NCBI GenBank assembly: GCA_033961575.1
Contig: CM066735.1
Location: 90,527,449-90,591,448, forward strand
Reading direction: 5' to 3'
Origin: Aselliscus stoliczkanus
Taxonomy: Eukaryota > Chordata > Mammalia > Chiroptera > Hipposideridae
Length of the DNA: 64,000 nt
In this document: positions 46,580 to 58,647 of the stretch, in pieces
How the letters are laid out: each line of letters opens with the position of its first letter
Position numbering within the stretch: position 1 is the first letter of the stretch
Made by a program: the position numbers and the translations under genes
Notes under the pieces: generated by a model
Told to the model about the DNA's origin: nothing
Databases searched by the model: none
Seen by the model: only the letters and a program-made list of their open reading frames with translations

Positions 46580-46738
46580 AAAATGAACTACCATGCTGTC
46601 TTCCACTGTAGTTGTATCATTTTACAGTCCCATTAACAATGCGTAAGGATCCCAATTTCTCTACGTCTTCACCAACATGTGTTACTTTCGTTATATTTTA
46701 CTATATCCACCCTAAAGGATTCAGTTTCCTTTAAAAAG
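46580..46738 (-). repeat. L1 3' end, antisense, second part
   Basis: ATGAACTACCATGCTGTCTT CCACTGTAG, CATTTTACAGTCCCATTAAC and CTCTACGTCTTCACCAACAT continue the same L1 beyond the SINE. Confidence 0.85.
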
Positions 46739-46875
46739 CCCACTATTTGGGAACAAGTGGGATAGAGATAATTAATATATTGAAAGAGAAAAAAATATGT
46801 GTAAATTTTATATTAATCTATGAGTGCATTTTAAACATTAACATTTAGATAAATAAGACTTCTTTAATCTATAGC

Positions 46876-47024
46876 ACAGGTTCTCAAAGTATGGTCTGTG
46901 AACCCAGATTCTGGGGCTCAACCTTAGACCTACTGAATCAGAAACTCTGGGGGTAGGACCCAGGAATCTGTATTAATGAGCATTCCAGGTGATTCTGATG
47001 TGCACAAAAGTGTAAAAACCACTA
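46876..47024 (+). mobile_element. MER5A-type hAT-Charlie MITE
   Basis: CAGGTTCTCAAAGTATGGTC, GACCTACTGAATCAGAAACT CTGGGGGTAGGACCCAG, AGGTGATTCTGATGTGCACA and AAAAACCACT follow MER5A from end to end; the usual AGCATCAGCATCACC segment is shortened. Confidence 0.9.
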
Positions 47025-47454
47025 ATCCAGGGTTCAGGATTGATAAAAATCAGCTTCTGAAAAATGCAATCCCAAATCTAATGGAGCTGGTATGATCTAA
47101 ATAAATCAATCCCATATACTTCTACTCCCCCTACTTAATTAATTAATCATGTGATATTCATCCAAAAAATTCTGAGCTTCAGTTCTTTTATTTTGATGGT
47201 TGAATAAATCAAATGGTTCTTCTGAAGGCACTTAGTGTATTACCTGGTAATCAGTAGTCAGCTGTACTTTCCTAAATGTTATAAAGGGGACTAAGTCCTA
47301 CATAATTAATCTTATCTTGAATAACTTAGCAGAGCAGATAGATAAATTAAGTACACCTCTCTAGCTAAAGGAAAAAGGTAAACAAGCCTCTCCATATATG
47401 TCCTACAAATCAATTTATATGACACTCTTTTGAGAACCCTCACTGATTCTCTCC
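47025..47454. other. Unique DNA
   Basis: No feature recognised. Confidence 0.45.
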
Positions 47455-47625
47455 ATATCCATGAACTTAGCTCAAACTTACAGTATATCTTGTACCACAA
47501 TGTTTTGTTCTCATTGGATACCGGCCTCCATAAGGGCAAGTGCTATTGTACATCTGCCTTATCTTTGTTTCTCTGGCACCTAACACATACTTGCTATATT
47601 GTGGTTACCCTACAAATATGCTGAA
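47455..47625 (+). repeat. L2 3'-end, sense
   Basis: TACCGGCCTCCATAAGGGCA AGTGC, ATCTTTGTTTCTCTGGCACC TAACACATACTTGC matches the L2 3' terminus. Confidence 0.75.
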
Positions 47626-47884
47626 TTGTTGATTTCTCTTTTTTATTGATATAATTTTATCATCACTAGCCAAAAGCAGACTGGCTAAGTCACAGAATTC
47701 CCTGAATAATTATCACTGAAAAGCACATGCTTACATCAGACTAAAACAATTATTCTTGATCTTTTGGAGTCATTAGCTTGTTTGAAAAGTGAATGAAAGT
47801 GTTATATAAACATTCTTTCTAGGAAATGAACATGATGATATGCATAAAGTAATTTTATATATGCAGGTATATTTACACTGGGGT

Positions 47885-47965
47885 AAAACTTTGGAGTCAA
47901 AAGCCATATCTTATTCATCTCTGTCTTGCACAGAGTGGGTGCTTAAATGTTAAAGCTATGAATAT
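47885..47965 (+). repeat. L2 3'-end scrap, sense
   Basis: AAGCCATATCTTATTCATCT CTGTCTTGCACAGAGTGGGT GCTTAAATG is an L2 terminus. Confidence 0.6.
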
Positions 47966-49764
47966 TGTCTTGAACATTTAAATGGTTATTAGACAATCCA
48001 TTCTAAATGTTCCTTTTATTTCTCTATTTTGAGTTTGTGTTCACTTAACAACCTGAGCAACCGTATGTAAATATTATCCTTCTTAAGATTTCTCCCAGGG
48101 ACCACCCCAATGTTTATTAAGGTCAAGACAGTGAATGAGATAACACAATCTCCCAGCATGGTTCAGGTGTAAATTCATTCCATGCTATTAGTGAGAAACC
48201 TTTGTGAAGTTGTCACTATGCAGGTATCCCACCATTATTCGGAGCTCATTCAAAAGATCTCTATTTGGGCAGATGTGGAAAGATGGATGGAATCCTGGCC
48301 CTTGGTAACTCAATGTCGCCCTGGTGTTATACATTTTTGGTACAGAAAACACCCAGTATACTCCTGAATCAGCTACTCTGAATGTGGCCACTCAGAAAAC
48401 TCAGCTAATGCCATCCTGAAAAAAGCTATTGCCAAAAGATCACTACATCATCAGATCCCGGGGACAGCTTCAGATCTCTAACATCTGTGCCCATGTTGTA
48501 AGATCATCAACTGAATTTAACATTATGCTTTGTGTGTGCATCTTTTATGTTTTAATGGCATATATTCCACATAAATACATGCTGGGAAAAATACAGAGGT
48601 AACCGCTAGCCCTTGCTTTTTATAGATAAGAAAACACTCTTAGAAATGTTCTTGGTTATCTTTGGCAAATTGTAATTCTGGGATTCTTAATTTTGGGGGT
48701 TCGCTAGCTCCTTTGAAAAGTAAATGAATGTGTTTTGGTCATTTTCACTATCAAATGCTCACAGAAAAATTCAATAAAACCACATATTTTGCCTAATGAT
48801 TAAGGCTTCAAAATTTAATTCATTGTACTAGTTGAAAATGCTGGAAACCTATCTTTTATTTTGTCTCAATTAACCTGGCCTCCATAAGTCCCCTCCATCT
48901 GGTTGGTGGAGGGAAATAATTCACCACTTTATACCATCAATTGGACTAAGCTTTAACTAGTTCCTAGAAGTAGTATTCAGCTCCCTCAGATAAAAATGTC
49001 CCATTTCTCGGAGAGCCCTCAGGCCTTATACCTTCAACCAATTCTCTCCCTGAGAGAGTATCAGATGCAAGAATGGGAGAAGGCCACTCACATTTTTCTT
49101 TTTTCCTAAGAAGGCACTCAAGTGTATTAGAGATGGGGGTGTCTTTTTCTATCTTAGGGTGGAGAGCCAGACCATTTCCTCATCTACCTCGCTACCTCTA
49201 GCCCTCTAATATTCTCTGCTGATGTGCAGGGATCATGACTTAGCCACCACCCGTCCCTCCACTCAAGTTCTTACTCCCTCACCGTGACTCCCTCCAAGGT
49301 CTATTTGGGCTGTCTCTGGGCCAAGGACCAGTCTCCTCAGCACTCCTCCTCTTCCCACATGCTAGTGATTCACTCTGGCCATCTCTCAGCCACCATCTCA
49401 CTTTTATAGGTGCATTTCCAAAATTAAGGATGGCTTAAGAAAGTAGAAACTTAGGGGGTTGTCCCCAGCTGTGGGCAAGGTGAAAGGTGCCGCTCCCAAG
49501 ATTCTTTATAGGCAAACAAAGTAGAAGTTCTCTTTAATCTTCCTCAACCTATCTATTCTAGAATGTTTGACTGATTTGTTCCCCATTTCTCATAGACCAG
49601 AAAACCATTAGACTTTTCTTTAGCATCTCCTGTGTCTGTTCATTTTTGTCTAACATTTTTTCACTAATAATGCCAATACTTAATTAATCATAGAGAAATA
49701 TTCTGATAAAAGCAAATGTTCATTAGCATGAACTATATATTTACAGGCATGAGGATGGACAAGG
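47966..49764. other. Unidentified DNA, partly pyrimidine-rich
   Basis: No gene is recognised. 48100-48490 has frames of 61 and 67 codons on opposite strands and may be an unrecognised old element. 48880-49540 is GC-richer (CCACCACCCGTCCCTCCACT C, CAGTCTCCTCAGCACTCCTC C) and could be an LTR remnant or regulatory DNA. Confidence 0.35.
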
Positions 49765-50010
49765 AGCAGGTAACATTTACTGGATGCTTATCATGTGCTG
49801 AAAAATGCACATAAAACACTTAAAACAGTGTCACATAATATAACATAACTAACCTATAAGGGAGTTGTTATTGTTCTTCCCGTTTAGGAGGTGGGAAAAC
49901 TGAAGGACAACCAGCCTAAGTGACTTGCCCAAGGCCACTCAGCCAGTGAGTCGAACAGACAAGAGTCCAGCACAGGCAGTCTGGGCTCCAGAACCCACGG
50001 TATTAGCTGG
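49765..50010 (-). repeat. MIR SINE, antisense
   Basis: ATTTACTGGATGCTTATCAT GTGCTG, GGAGGTGGGAAAACTGAAGG, AAGTGACTTGCCCAAGGCCA CTCAGCCAGTGAG and CAGTCTGGGCTCCAGAACCC are well-kept antisense MIR motifs. Confidence 0.93.
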
Positions 50011-50299
50011 TGCCCATCTTATGGTGTCACTAGCATGATTGACACACAGCCTAACTTTGAGAACAATTTAAATGAAAGATGTTACAGAGATTTCAAAAGC
50101 AAAATGTCATGAGATACCATCCAGATTGAAATTCACAGTCCTTGGTAGGATTACTTTTACATATTCAGTACTTCATTTGCTTAAAATCAAATTTTATGAG
50201 CTATATTGGGCACAACTTTGCAGAAAGATTGAAATGTACTAAGCTTTTCCACATGCATTTAAACCTTGGTGCTACTTTACTCACAAATATTAGTTAGGC

Positions 50300-50456
50300 T
50301 GTTGATGGGCAACCATCCAATAATACCCCTTATTATCCTCAGTTTAACAGATGAAGAAATGGAGGCTTAGCAGGGTTAAGTAATTTGCCCAAGGTCACGC
50401 AACTGGTAAGTGACCCCAAACTCAAACCACATCTTTGTGACTCCAGCATTCCCGTC
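50300..50456 (-). repeat. MIR SINE, antisense
   Basis: TTATTATCCTCAGTTTAACA GATGAAGAAATGGAGGC, TTAAGTAATTTGCCCAAGGT CACGCAACTGGTAAGTG is unmistakable MIR core. It lies under 300 bases from the previous MIR. Confidence 0.93.
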
Positions 50457-51326
50457 ATATGTCATGCAATACTGCTGAGGGATTTAGGAAGCACCTATAC
50501 AAACAACTCTTTGCTCAGGAAAAGACAGAACAGAGACTCTCTATTCAAGAATCTTTAGATATCCTGTTCAGCCAAGTTTCTCTATATCCTACAGGGGCCT
50601 ACATTTCAAGGCTATTGTCAATTAGACACATGATAAAGTCACATTTCTCCATGGTACTGCCCACGAAGCACAAGTTCAAGTTCTCAGAGAGCCTGAGATA
50701 TGATCAACATGAAAGTGGGTCTTGAATTTCCTGGAATCCCTAATTAGTAACCGTGAGACATTAGTCTAAAGACCCAGCCAGGGGCAGGAACCTGACAAGT
50801 TAGAAAACACATGCAGGTTGAGGCTTAGCACCAACTGGCAAGAGAGTTCTCATTGAACTGCTATTGATAGCACCAGCAAGGCTACTATCAAAGATTAGTG
50901 CTTTTAGATGGTAGACAATGATAACCTCTAGGAAAAGAATGAAAAGAGTACAGTCATGGTAAGTAAGATATATGGCAGGAATCATAGTCCCACCTGGTTG
51001 GCCTAATTCTTCACTATTTTCACCTGATAATGTAGAGTTGTATGCATGTAATTACTGTGTGCACCACTGGTCACACTTTAATAATGAATGTGCTACACAA
51101 ACATTATTAAGGTTCTCTTTCATGGCAGTCCAAGAAACTCTTGTTATTTTATTTTATTTTTTAACGTTCTTATTCTTAGCCTGAAGGTAACTTCTTTGAA
51201 TAGTCTGCCAAAAATTCTCAATAACTCTTTAATAACAGGAAACTTTTCTCATTTCTAGGATTCTTTCTTATCTTGAACCACATATTAAAAAATACTGAAA
51301 ACCTTTAAAAGTAGAATTTGTCCTTA

Positions 51327-51328
<2 letters not shown>
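50457..51328. other. Unique DNA
   Basis: No repeat or exon. The 88-codon frame at 50459-50725 has no known domain. Confidence 0.45.
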
Positions 51329-51363
<35 letters not shown>

Positions 51364-51378
51364 TGTATGTGTGTGTAT
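51329..51378 (+). repeat. (GT)n microsatellite
   Basis: Sixteen uninterrupted GT units, then TTGTGTATGTGTGTGTATT. Confidence 0.97.
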
Positions 51379-51870
51379 TAAAACATAACAATATACATTT
51401 GGGAAGTGGTAAGAGGGAGGGAGACATTACCCAAACACTAATAGTAGAAACTGAAAATTGAAAAATATTCTAAGCAAACATTTGCTATGAAGATTTCAGG
51501 AACACCAAAATTGTCAACAACTTGTACATAAAATTTTATCTCAGGTAAAATACTTTATAGTTTATCTTTAGAAAATACTAAAATGATGATTTGCTCCTTT
51601 TATTTCCTGAACTGATTTCACCCCTTTAACAAATATGAGGTAATAAAAAAATGTAAACAATAAAAAATATAAATGGAGAGAAAAGTCAAGATTTTCTCTC
51701 CTGTTTTGTTTCACAGAAGAAAAGTCCAGATTTGAATGCATGAAGTTGACTTATTGGTGAAATTCAACTGCCCCGGGATGAATTCATCAAGGAAAACACA
51801 ACTACTAAAAGAGGTGATAATGATGGCGTGTGGTGATGGCACTCACATCAGGAAGTAAAAAATAAGGAAA
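51379..51870. other. AT-rich unique DNA
   Basis: No feature recognised. Confidence 0.45.
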
Positions 51871-52150
51871 ATAGACAACAGCTCGATGGAATTTGATGAA
51901 TTAACACATTTCGTGGCTTGGATTGTGTGCAGTGAGCTCTTATGTAGTCCGGCACCTTGCTATCACTTTCTGCCCTCAGCAGATTGTCCCATTTTCTATT
52001 TTCAAAATTCTCAATAATTCTATGATCCAATTAGAAAAGGAAATTTGCAATATTATCAAGAGGAAATGAGACTGACAGTTGCTGTTTTCCAATTAAATAA
52101 GATGCAGGACTGTCAGATGTCAAGTGAGGTGAATTTACTAAAAATGAAGG
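51871..52150. other. Candidate conserved noncoding element
   Basis: Repeat-free, with homeodomain-type CCAATTA cores at about 52027 and 52089 and a GCACCTTGCTATCACTTTCT segment. The call is based on sequence texture and the absence of repeat decay only. Confidence 0.3.
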
Positions 52151-52397
52151 AAACTAAAGCACAGGCCTGAGGCAAAATTTCTCGACATACTCCCGCGTGC
52201 ATAACTCTATGGAGTGGATTAAACTACACATTCCAAAACAAGAATATGGACACCATTCCTGCCTCTGACTACCTTCCCCACTCTGACTACCATCCCTCAC
52301 CATCCGTGCCCATGAAACACGGAAATACACACCAAGCTGCTTTATACCCATCAACTAACAGCCCTTCTATTTCCATCATTACAAATTATACTAAGCT
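52151..52397. other. Unique DNA
   Basis: No feature recognised. Frames of 66 and 83 codons on opposite strands are unsupported. Confidence 0.45.
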
Positions 52398-52595
52398 AAC
52401 ATTTACTGAGCACTTACTTTACGCCAGAGGTATCACAATTCCCAAAGCAACACTAAAATTAGATTCTATTACTATCCTTATTTTACAGATTAATTAAAAA
52501 AAAAAATCTTGACTATTAAGTATCAGATTCTCAGCCCTTCAACTCAGCTTTGGCTGGTTACAGGGCCTAAGCTTTTAGCTGCTATGCATAATTGT
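52398..52595 (-). repeat. MIR SINE, antisense
   Basis: ACATTTACTGAGCACTTACT TTACGCCAG and ATCCTTATTTTACAGATTAA are MIR; an A-rich gap and TTAGCTGCTATGCATAAT follow as its degraded end. Confidence 0.75.
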
Positions 52596-52609
52596 TTAGA
52601 AAAAAAGCT

Positions 52610-52785
52610 GTGATTACCTGTGTTCAAATCCTAGCTCCGCCACTATTACCCATGGAAGTTACTTTACTTTTCTAGCCTCATTTCCCACAGAGTTGTGGTG
52701 AGGGTTTAACCAATCAGTATACATGACATGTTTGCTTAGCATATACCAAGAACTACGGAAGTGTTTGCTATGATCTGTATCCTTG
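52610..52785 (+). repeat. MIR SINE, sense
   Basis: ACCTGTGTTCAAATCCTAGC TCCGCCACTATTACC, AAGTTACTTTACTTTTCTAG CCTCATTTCC and AGTTGTGGTGAGGGTTTAAC are MIR. With the preceding antisense MIR it forms a tail-to-head inverted pair. Confidence 0.88.
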
Positions 52786-55700
52786 TTATTCATATCTGTG
52801 TAGAACAGCCCATCTTTCAGATTTCCGGATGTGTGAAAAGGGTCATATCTGGCTATTCTAATATTTCCAAGCAATGTGGGTTTCCCTCAAAATGAAGATG
52901 TATGGTAGTTTAGTCACCGAGAGTCATGCAAACATAGCAGTATCCACCATGTGCCTGTATGACAGGGACAAACCATGCTGATGGATCAGCCAATCACACA
53001 GCACTTATGGGCCAAGCTCCAGATCGAATGTTTTAGAGGTATGCTGCCTTACTCCTCACTGCACTGCTCTCCCTCTCCTGTACCCCAAGGCTGTCAGTTT
53101 TCCCCTTTCTCCTGCCAAAAGTGCTAACACCACAGTCAAACCACCCCTGGAAAAACCAAAAACCGCCCGAGTTGCTACAAGTCAATGAAGTCCTCCTCCC
53201 AAGTGGTCAGCAGCAGGGGTATGTCATAAAGTAAATATTAAAAGAAAGATAAAAATAATATAACCCTTAAGAGGTCATGATGTATAGGCAACCATTATAC
53301 TGAGCATCATTTTTAGAAGTAGCGTCTATGCAAAGTGTTGGATTATTCCAGAAGCTGGCCTGCACATCATACTCTTTCAATAAGTAAAAATAACATTCTT
53401 CGGTTGCTGGTATGTCTTTTAGTTAATTATTCACCAGCCATTTAATAGATATTATACATAAACATAACCCTGATATTCTCTCATAAAATAGTGCTAAGCA
53501 TCAAAGAAGGCACAATCACTAATCCTAACACTTAAGGAGCAAGGGAATTTAAAGAAGTGGGCTTGAACATGCACGTGCATTAAGTACTTCTCAGAATTAA
53601 TACACTGCAGAGATGTGCTATAGTAAATTGTCCTCAACCAAAATTTACCTTGCACTATACTATATTACAGATATAAATCTTACATTGAGATACTAGCTTG
53701 AAAAAATATTTTCCATTATATTAGAAGTACCCTTTGTCTTTTCCCCTGCCCCCTGAAAGTTTTCACCCTTAATTGTTTTTTTCTCATGCACACTAGTTAA
53801 CATAAGACATCTGACTTTAAATCCTTTTGCAATCCCTTTATGCACAGGCTATTTTGTAATTGATGGTCCTTACTTATGAAACCCAAATCTACAGGTGGTC
53901 AAAATGCACCAATTTCATGCCTCCATGGCACTAATTCAAAAAAGCAGATTTTAGAGAAGTCTATGGTTCTTACATAAGGAATACTTCTCAAACTATTAAT
54001 AGTCTATTTTATGTAAAATATGAGTTAATAACTACAAAATCATCCAGTTTGTACGTAAAACTCCCAAAGGAAGAGAGAACATTTGAAAAATAATTAGAAA
54101 TGTTTAGTGAGCACATGGTATGTACATTATGGACACTGAAGCTTAATATAGGAAAGCAGCAGAAAACTAATTTGAACAGAATGTCTTCTTAACATTGCTG
54201 CCTTTTACAGACATCTTTAGCCTTTTCATATTGTTCAGACTGCCCTAAGAGTAGCAAGTTTCACCTACAGATACATTTTCCTGGGAGGTCAGGCATCATT
54301 GAGGCTCCTGCAAACCCCTCTTCTCAATTTAGGATCAGGAGAGCCCAGCTCAACTAAACAACCATCCATGGGGTACACACATTCTGGAGGACTCGAAAGA
54401 GATGAGTGACTCAGTGCCTTCAGCAGGGGCTGTGCAATCTAGTTACAGAGATCAGATGTACTCCACCTACAAATGGAGGACAATAAAACCAGATATATTT
54501 CAATGCCAAAAATTGTCTTGCAGACAAAACTTGCCACCAGAGGCTAAGACGGTGTTGCCAAGCTTTAGCCATGGCAGGGAAGGGACCACAGAGAACATGG
54601 GGCTTGAGCTGACCTGGAAAAAAGGAGTTGCTGGATAGACATAACTCAGGAGTACCCTAGCATAAGGGCTTGGATGTATGTCAGCAAATGAGGCTAAAAT
54701 ACAAAGTCAAGATCCACTCTTCAAAAATCCCCTAAATCACTCTACAAAATGCATTATACTACATAAAATAGTAGGTGGTATATAATGCATACAAATACAG
54801 AGGACAGTTTTATAGCACCACTTAATATATATCTACATAGCTCAAATTGATAACATTGAGTGCACATATGATACAACTTCACTGTAAAGAATTTCAGATG
54901 GGATATTTGAAACATCATTCTGTCTTCTCAAAAGTCCAGTAGAGACAAAAGAGCACTCTAGGAATTGGAGACCCTGCTTCCAAGGGAATTGTTCTTCAAG
55001 TCTCAAGCTCTCCAATCTGTACCTTAATTTTATATCTCACCCAATTATAGTTGAACTCCTAAACAGTAAGTCCTGATATCCAAAACTAGGATCCTGAGGT
55101 TTTTGCCCAGCTCATTCATGACCCAAACTGAGGTTCACACTGATGTCAGTGATTTAGAGCTACCCTACAGCCATCCTAGGCTGCACTCATTCTATAATAC
55201 AATTGTATGAATGGATCTTAAAACAATTTGATTTAGATTGTACAGCTCTCCATGGGATTTCTTAATTTAAAATTTAGAGCCACAGATTGTCAAGGTTTGC
55301 AAAACATTATAATTCATTTGGTCCAACCATAATTCTGATGCTCAAATACTAACTAAAATGTCCATGTTAAATGGCCTCACAATCTCATTTGAGCAACATT
55401 AACTGGAAATTCCCAAAGGCAGGCATCCCATTTCAGCCACTCAAGAGTTCCTTACAAATTCCTTCTTTATATAGAATCAGATGTCTGTCTCTCTCTCTCA
55501 TTGATCCTATTTAAGCCCTTCAGTTAAGGCCAGCAGTTAAGCACCTCTTTTTAAAAACTAGGATGACTTCATAACCTGTTTGCTCAGTGCAGTCCTTGTG
55601 TATGATAGTTGTCCCAACCTAATCATTATTACAATCTTCCTTTTATTCTGAAAGATGCTCTCTTTGAAAAATTAATTATATGGTCATCCTCATATAACGG

Positions 55701-57039
55701 ATCTTCACCAGCTGTTAGACTGCCTGAGTCTGTCTTCTTTACTCCCAGCTTCAAATAATCTTCACCTGGTGTAATTTATGTTCTATAACTATCGTGATTT
55801 CTTTTTCTGAATGCACAGTAGTTGGTTTCTATGTGGGTTTGGAAAAAGATGCCAGATTGCAAATTCCCTATATTCCATAAATATGTTGTTTTACATTTGA
55901 CAGTAACTTCACATTATATATTTAGCTTTTAATACTTTCTTTCTTGTGAGTAATTTCTAGTTTTGAATATTTTTGCAGTGACCATTTGGATCTCATCTAC
56001 TCTTCAAAATGAGGTTCCTACACAAAGTTAATTAGCCAGTTATTGAGGTAAAAGACCACATTACAGCCCACTCATGGGTATTTAACAATTTGACAACAGT
56101 TAAAACATTATTTGAATAACTTCACAAATAGGTTTCATAAATAAATCTAGAAATAAAAAGGAACACACAATAGACTCAGGGCCAGAAAGCAATTAGTAAT
56201 GAAATGTGAAGAGACAGCACTAAACCAGAAAAACCAAGACCAAATCTACCATTATTTTGTCACTGCTATTTTATCTTTAGAGAACATTCTTGGATAAAAA
56301 TTGTGCTCTATAACTTTCAGAAGTTTGGAGATGCTCTTTTGAAAGTTGTGCCCTAGGTATTTATACCCTGGTCCCATGTATGGCTTTAAAAAAATTCACG
56401 TACTTTCCTTCAAACTAGTTCTTTATAAAGTGCACAATGAGTAGAGTGCCTAATGCTTCCGTATTTCAGTCTTACAGATAACATGGCACTGCCCTTCCAA
56501 CCTCCATTGCTGGAGAATCGCAGTTGCACAGACACGTTTTCCTTTCAGCCAGACCCCATATGAGGTAGTCACAGGACACTGGCATTAACATTTAATAGAG
56601 TTTGTGAGCATAAAGCACTTTTATGGACACCTGCTGGAGAGCTTTATTTTCCTTTGAAAGTTTTATTAGAGCTGCTACATTTTTCTGTAGTGTTTTATGT
56701 GACTTGCTATAAATGATTATTGTATTGCATTAAACAAAACAAAATCATCGGTGTTGGGCAACTAAAACACGGTGTGACCATATGCTTGTCACCCATTTAG
56801 AAGAAGAAACAAAATCTAACATTCCACAAAACTACCTGGTTTTGCTAGTGAGGATAATGAAAACTAAATAACCACATAGGGTCTAAAATGAGAAATCTGA
56901 TATGATGATACATAGATACAAATGAATTGTAAAAATACTAGCAACTTACACAAAAATTATTGATTTTTCCCCCTCTGATTACTATTTCAGTGATCAGAGT
57001 ATATTAGGTACTTGTTTGCTTGCAATGTGTTTTATTAAT
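52786..57039. other. Long stretch without gene or confident repeat
   Basis: About 4.2 kb of mostly unique DNA. 53040-53170 and 54270-54420 are GC-richer; 55250-55345 (TAGAGCCACAGATTGTCAAG) could be an old repeat. The 78-codon frame at 54402-54638 has no recognisable motif. Confidence 0.4.
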
Positions 57040-57340
57040 GCTCTGTATCTGACACCCAATTTGGAAATCAATGCTTATTTCATCATTTTTCTCTGAGGGG
57101 TTCTATTATTTACAATTGATTTAACAAGAATGAAAGGCTTACCATTAACAAGACCCAGCTGCTGACACTTCGCAGATGAATTATTGAACTTCAAAAAGTG
57201 AATTAACTTAACCATCGTCAAGACTGATGGTTTGATGTTTTTTTGCGCCAAGTCTAATGTATTTATAATTAGAATGTCAAAACAATTGTGTTCCTGCTTT
57301 GCCCTCTTTCTTGATTCTTTCACTTTATAGTGTTTAAAAG
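57040..57340. other. Candidate conserved noncoding element
   Basis: Repeat-free stretch that retains complex sequence (CTGCTGACACTTCGCAGATG AATTATTG, AACCATCGTCAAGACTGATG G). The 82-codon minus frame has no known domain. Conservation untested. Confidence 0.3.
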
Positions 57341-58200
57341 TTTGTTTGCTTCATAGACCGCCATCCCTTTGAGTTCAAAAGCGTTCCTTTAGTGTCCTAA
57401 AAAAAATACCAAGTTATGACTGTTGAAAGTCTGGCTTCAAACATGTCTAAGTGAATGTGTATTTTTCACCACTGAGTATCAAAGGATTGATTGCATATAA
57501 AAGGATATAATTATTAGACATAGATAAAATTATAAAATGCAACTTACTTTTGGAAAACTGTCAATTAAAAGGACTTCAGTTGCAATTTTTAAAAATCCAG
57601 ATTCAACTGATTGCTAAAATAAAGAAATTCATAAAATCTGAGTTTAAAGAAACTCTGGAGTTAGTTTCCAGGGTTGGTTAATTTAGTGAGTCAATAATGT
57701 CATAAAGACTCACATTCTTATTCTCCCTCTGCTCTGCATCCTCAACTTCAGCTTCTCTCAGTGCTGCCTGAGGTTCCAGAAATCATAACCAACCTCAACA
57801 CCATTTATCAGATGAAAAAACTATTGATTCTATGTGTTTTTATAATAAGGGAATCTTTTCCGGACAGTCCACTGCCACCATCACCAGTGAAGCCTCCCTT
57901 AGGTCTAACTGGACAGAATTCTGTCACATGTGCATTTATCAGCCAATCATTGGTCAGGAGAATGGGCTTTCTAGTATTGGTTAAGCACATGTCCATGCAG
58001 AGGAAGACGGAGTTTCCAAATGAAATGGGTATTCTATCAAAGGGAGGACACGGAGAATGAGACATATTTTCAACAAGGTCTTTATCTTACAGGCAAGACA
58101 TAGTAAAGTTTGTTCCTGGGAAATCTTATTAATCCAAGGGAAACCACAAAAGTCCTGACACCAGGGACTCCCCAACAAATGGTACATGGAGATCATCTTA
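57341..58200. other. Unique DNA
   Basis: No repeat recognised. A 99-codon frame (57761-58060) and an 85-codon minus frame (57808-58065) overlap almost completely, a sign of locally stop-poor sequence, not of a gene. Confidence 0.4.
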
Positions 58201-58430
58201 CAGCAGTTGTTCTTGGCCAGGTTGATTTTGCACCCAACACTTCACTCGAGGGAACATTTGGCAATGTCTGTAGATATTTTTCGTTATTACAACTGTGGAG
58301 TTCTACTAGCATTTAATGGTTATAGGCCAAGGATGCTGGCCAACATCCTACAATACACAGGACATCCCCTGACAACAAAGAATTACCTGACCCCAAATGT
58401 CAATAGTGCTGTCATTGAGAATTCCTGGCT
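58201..58430 (+). mobile_element. MER20-type hAT-Charlie element
   Basis: GATTTTGCACCCAACACTTC, GGGAACATTTGGCAATGTCT GTAGA, GGCCAAGGATGCTGGCCAAC ATCCTACAATACACAGGACA and CCCCAAATGTCAATAGTGCT match the family I know as MER20 across its length. MER20 copies act as enhancers in the endometrium of placental mammals; for this copy that is untested. Confidence 0.85.
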
Positions 58431-58576
58431 TAAAGCAATTTTCACCATTTGGTGTGCCACAGCTACCCTTTTAGAGCCTCCTATCAGCTTGTTTCCCACT
58501 CTAAATCACAAGCAGTCAACCAAGGCCTTTACGAGATAGCTGAAGAAAGCATTTAAAATGGAAGATAGAAGAAAGT

Positions 58577-58610
58577 GGAGAGAGAGAGAGAAAGAGAGAG
58601 AGAGAAAACA

Positions 58611-58645
<35 letters not shown>

Positions 58646-58647
58646 AA
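58577..58647 (+). repeat. Compound microsatellite (GA)n-(CA)n-(A)n
   Basis: GAGAGAGAGAGAAAGAGAGA is followed by about nine CA units and about 24 A. No retrotransposed body or target duplication is recognised upstream. Confidence 0.95.

Noticed and set aside
46117..46581. 154-codon plus-strand frame
   Set aside because: It lies almost wholly in an antisense long SINE; similar frames arise in the other long SINE copies at 193-520 and 63005-63545.
48182..48391. Opposed 61- and 67-codon frames as a processed pseudogene
   Set aside because: No recognisable protein, poly(A) tail or target-site duplication.
57761..58065. Opposed 99- and 85-codon frames
   Set aside because: Mutual overlap on opposite strands points to low stop density by chance.
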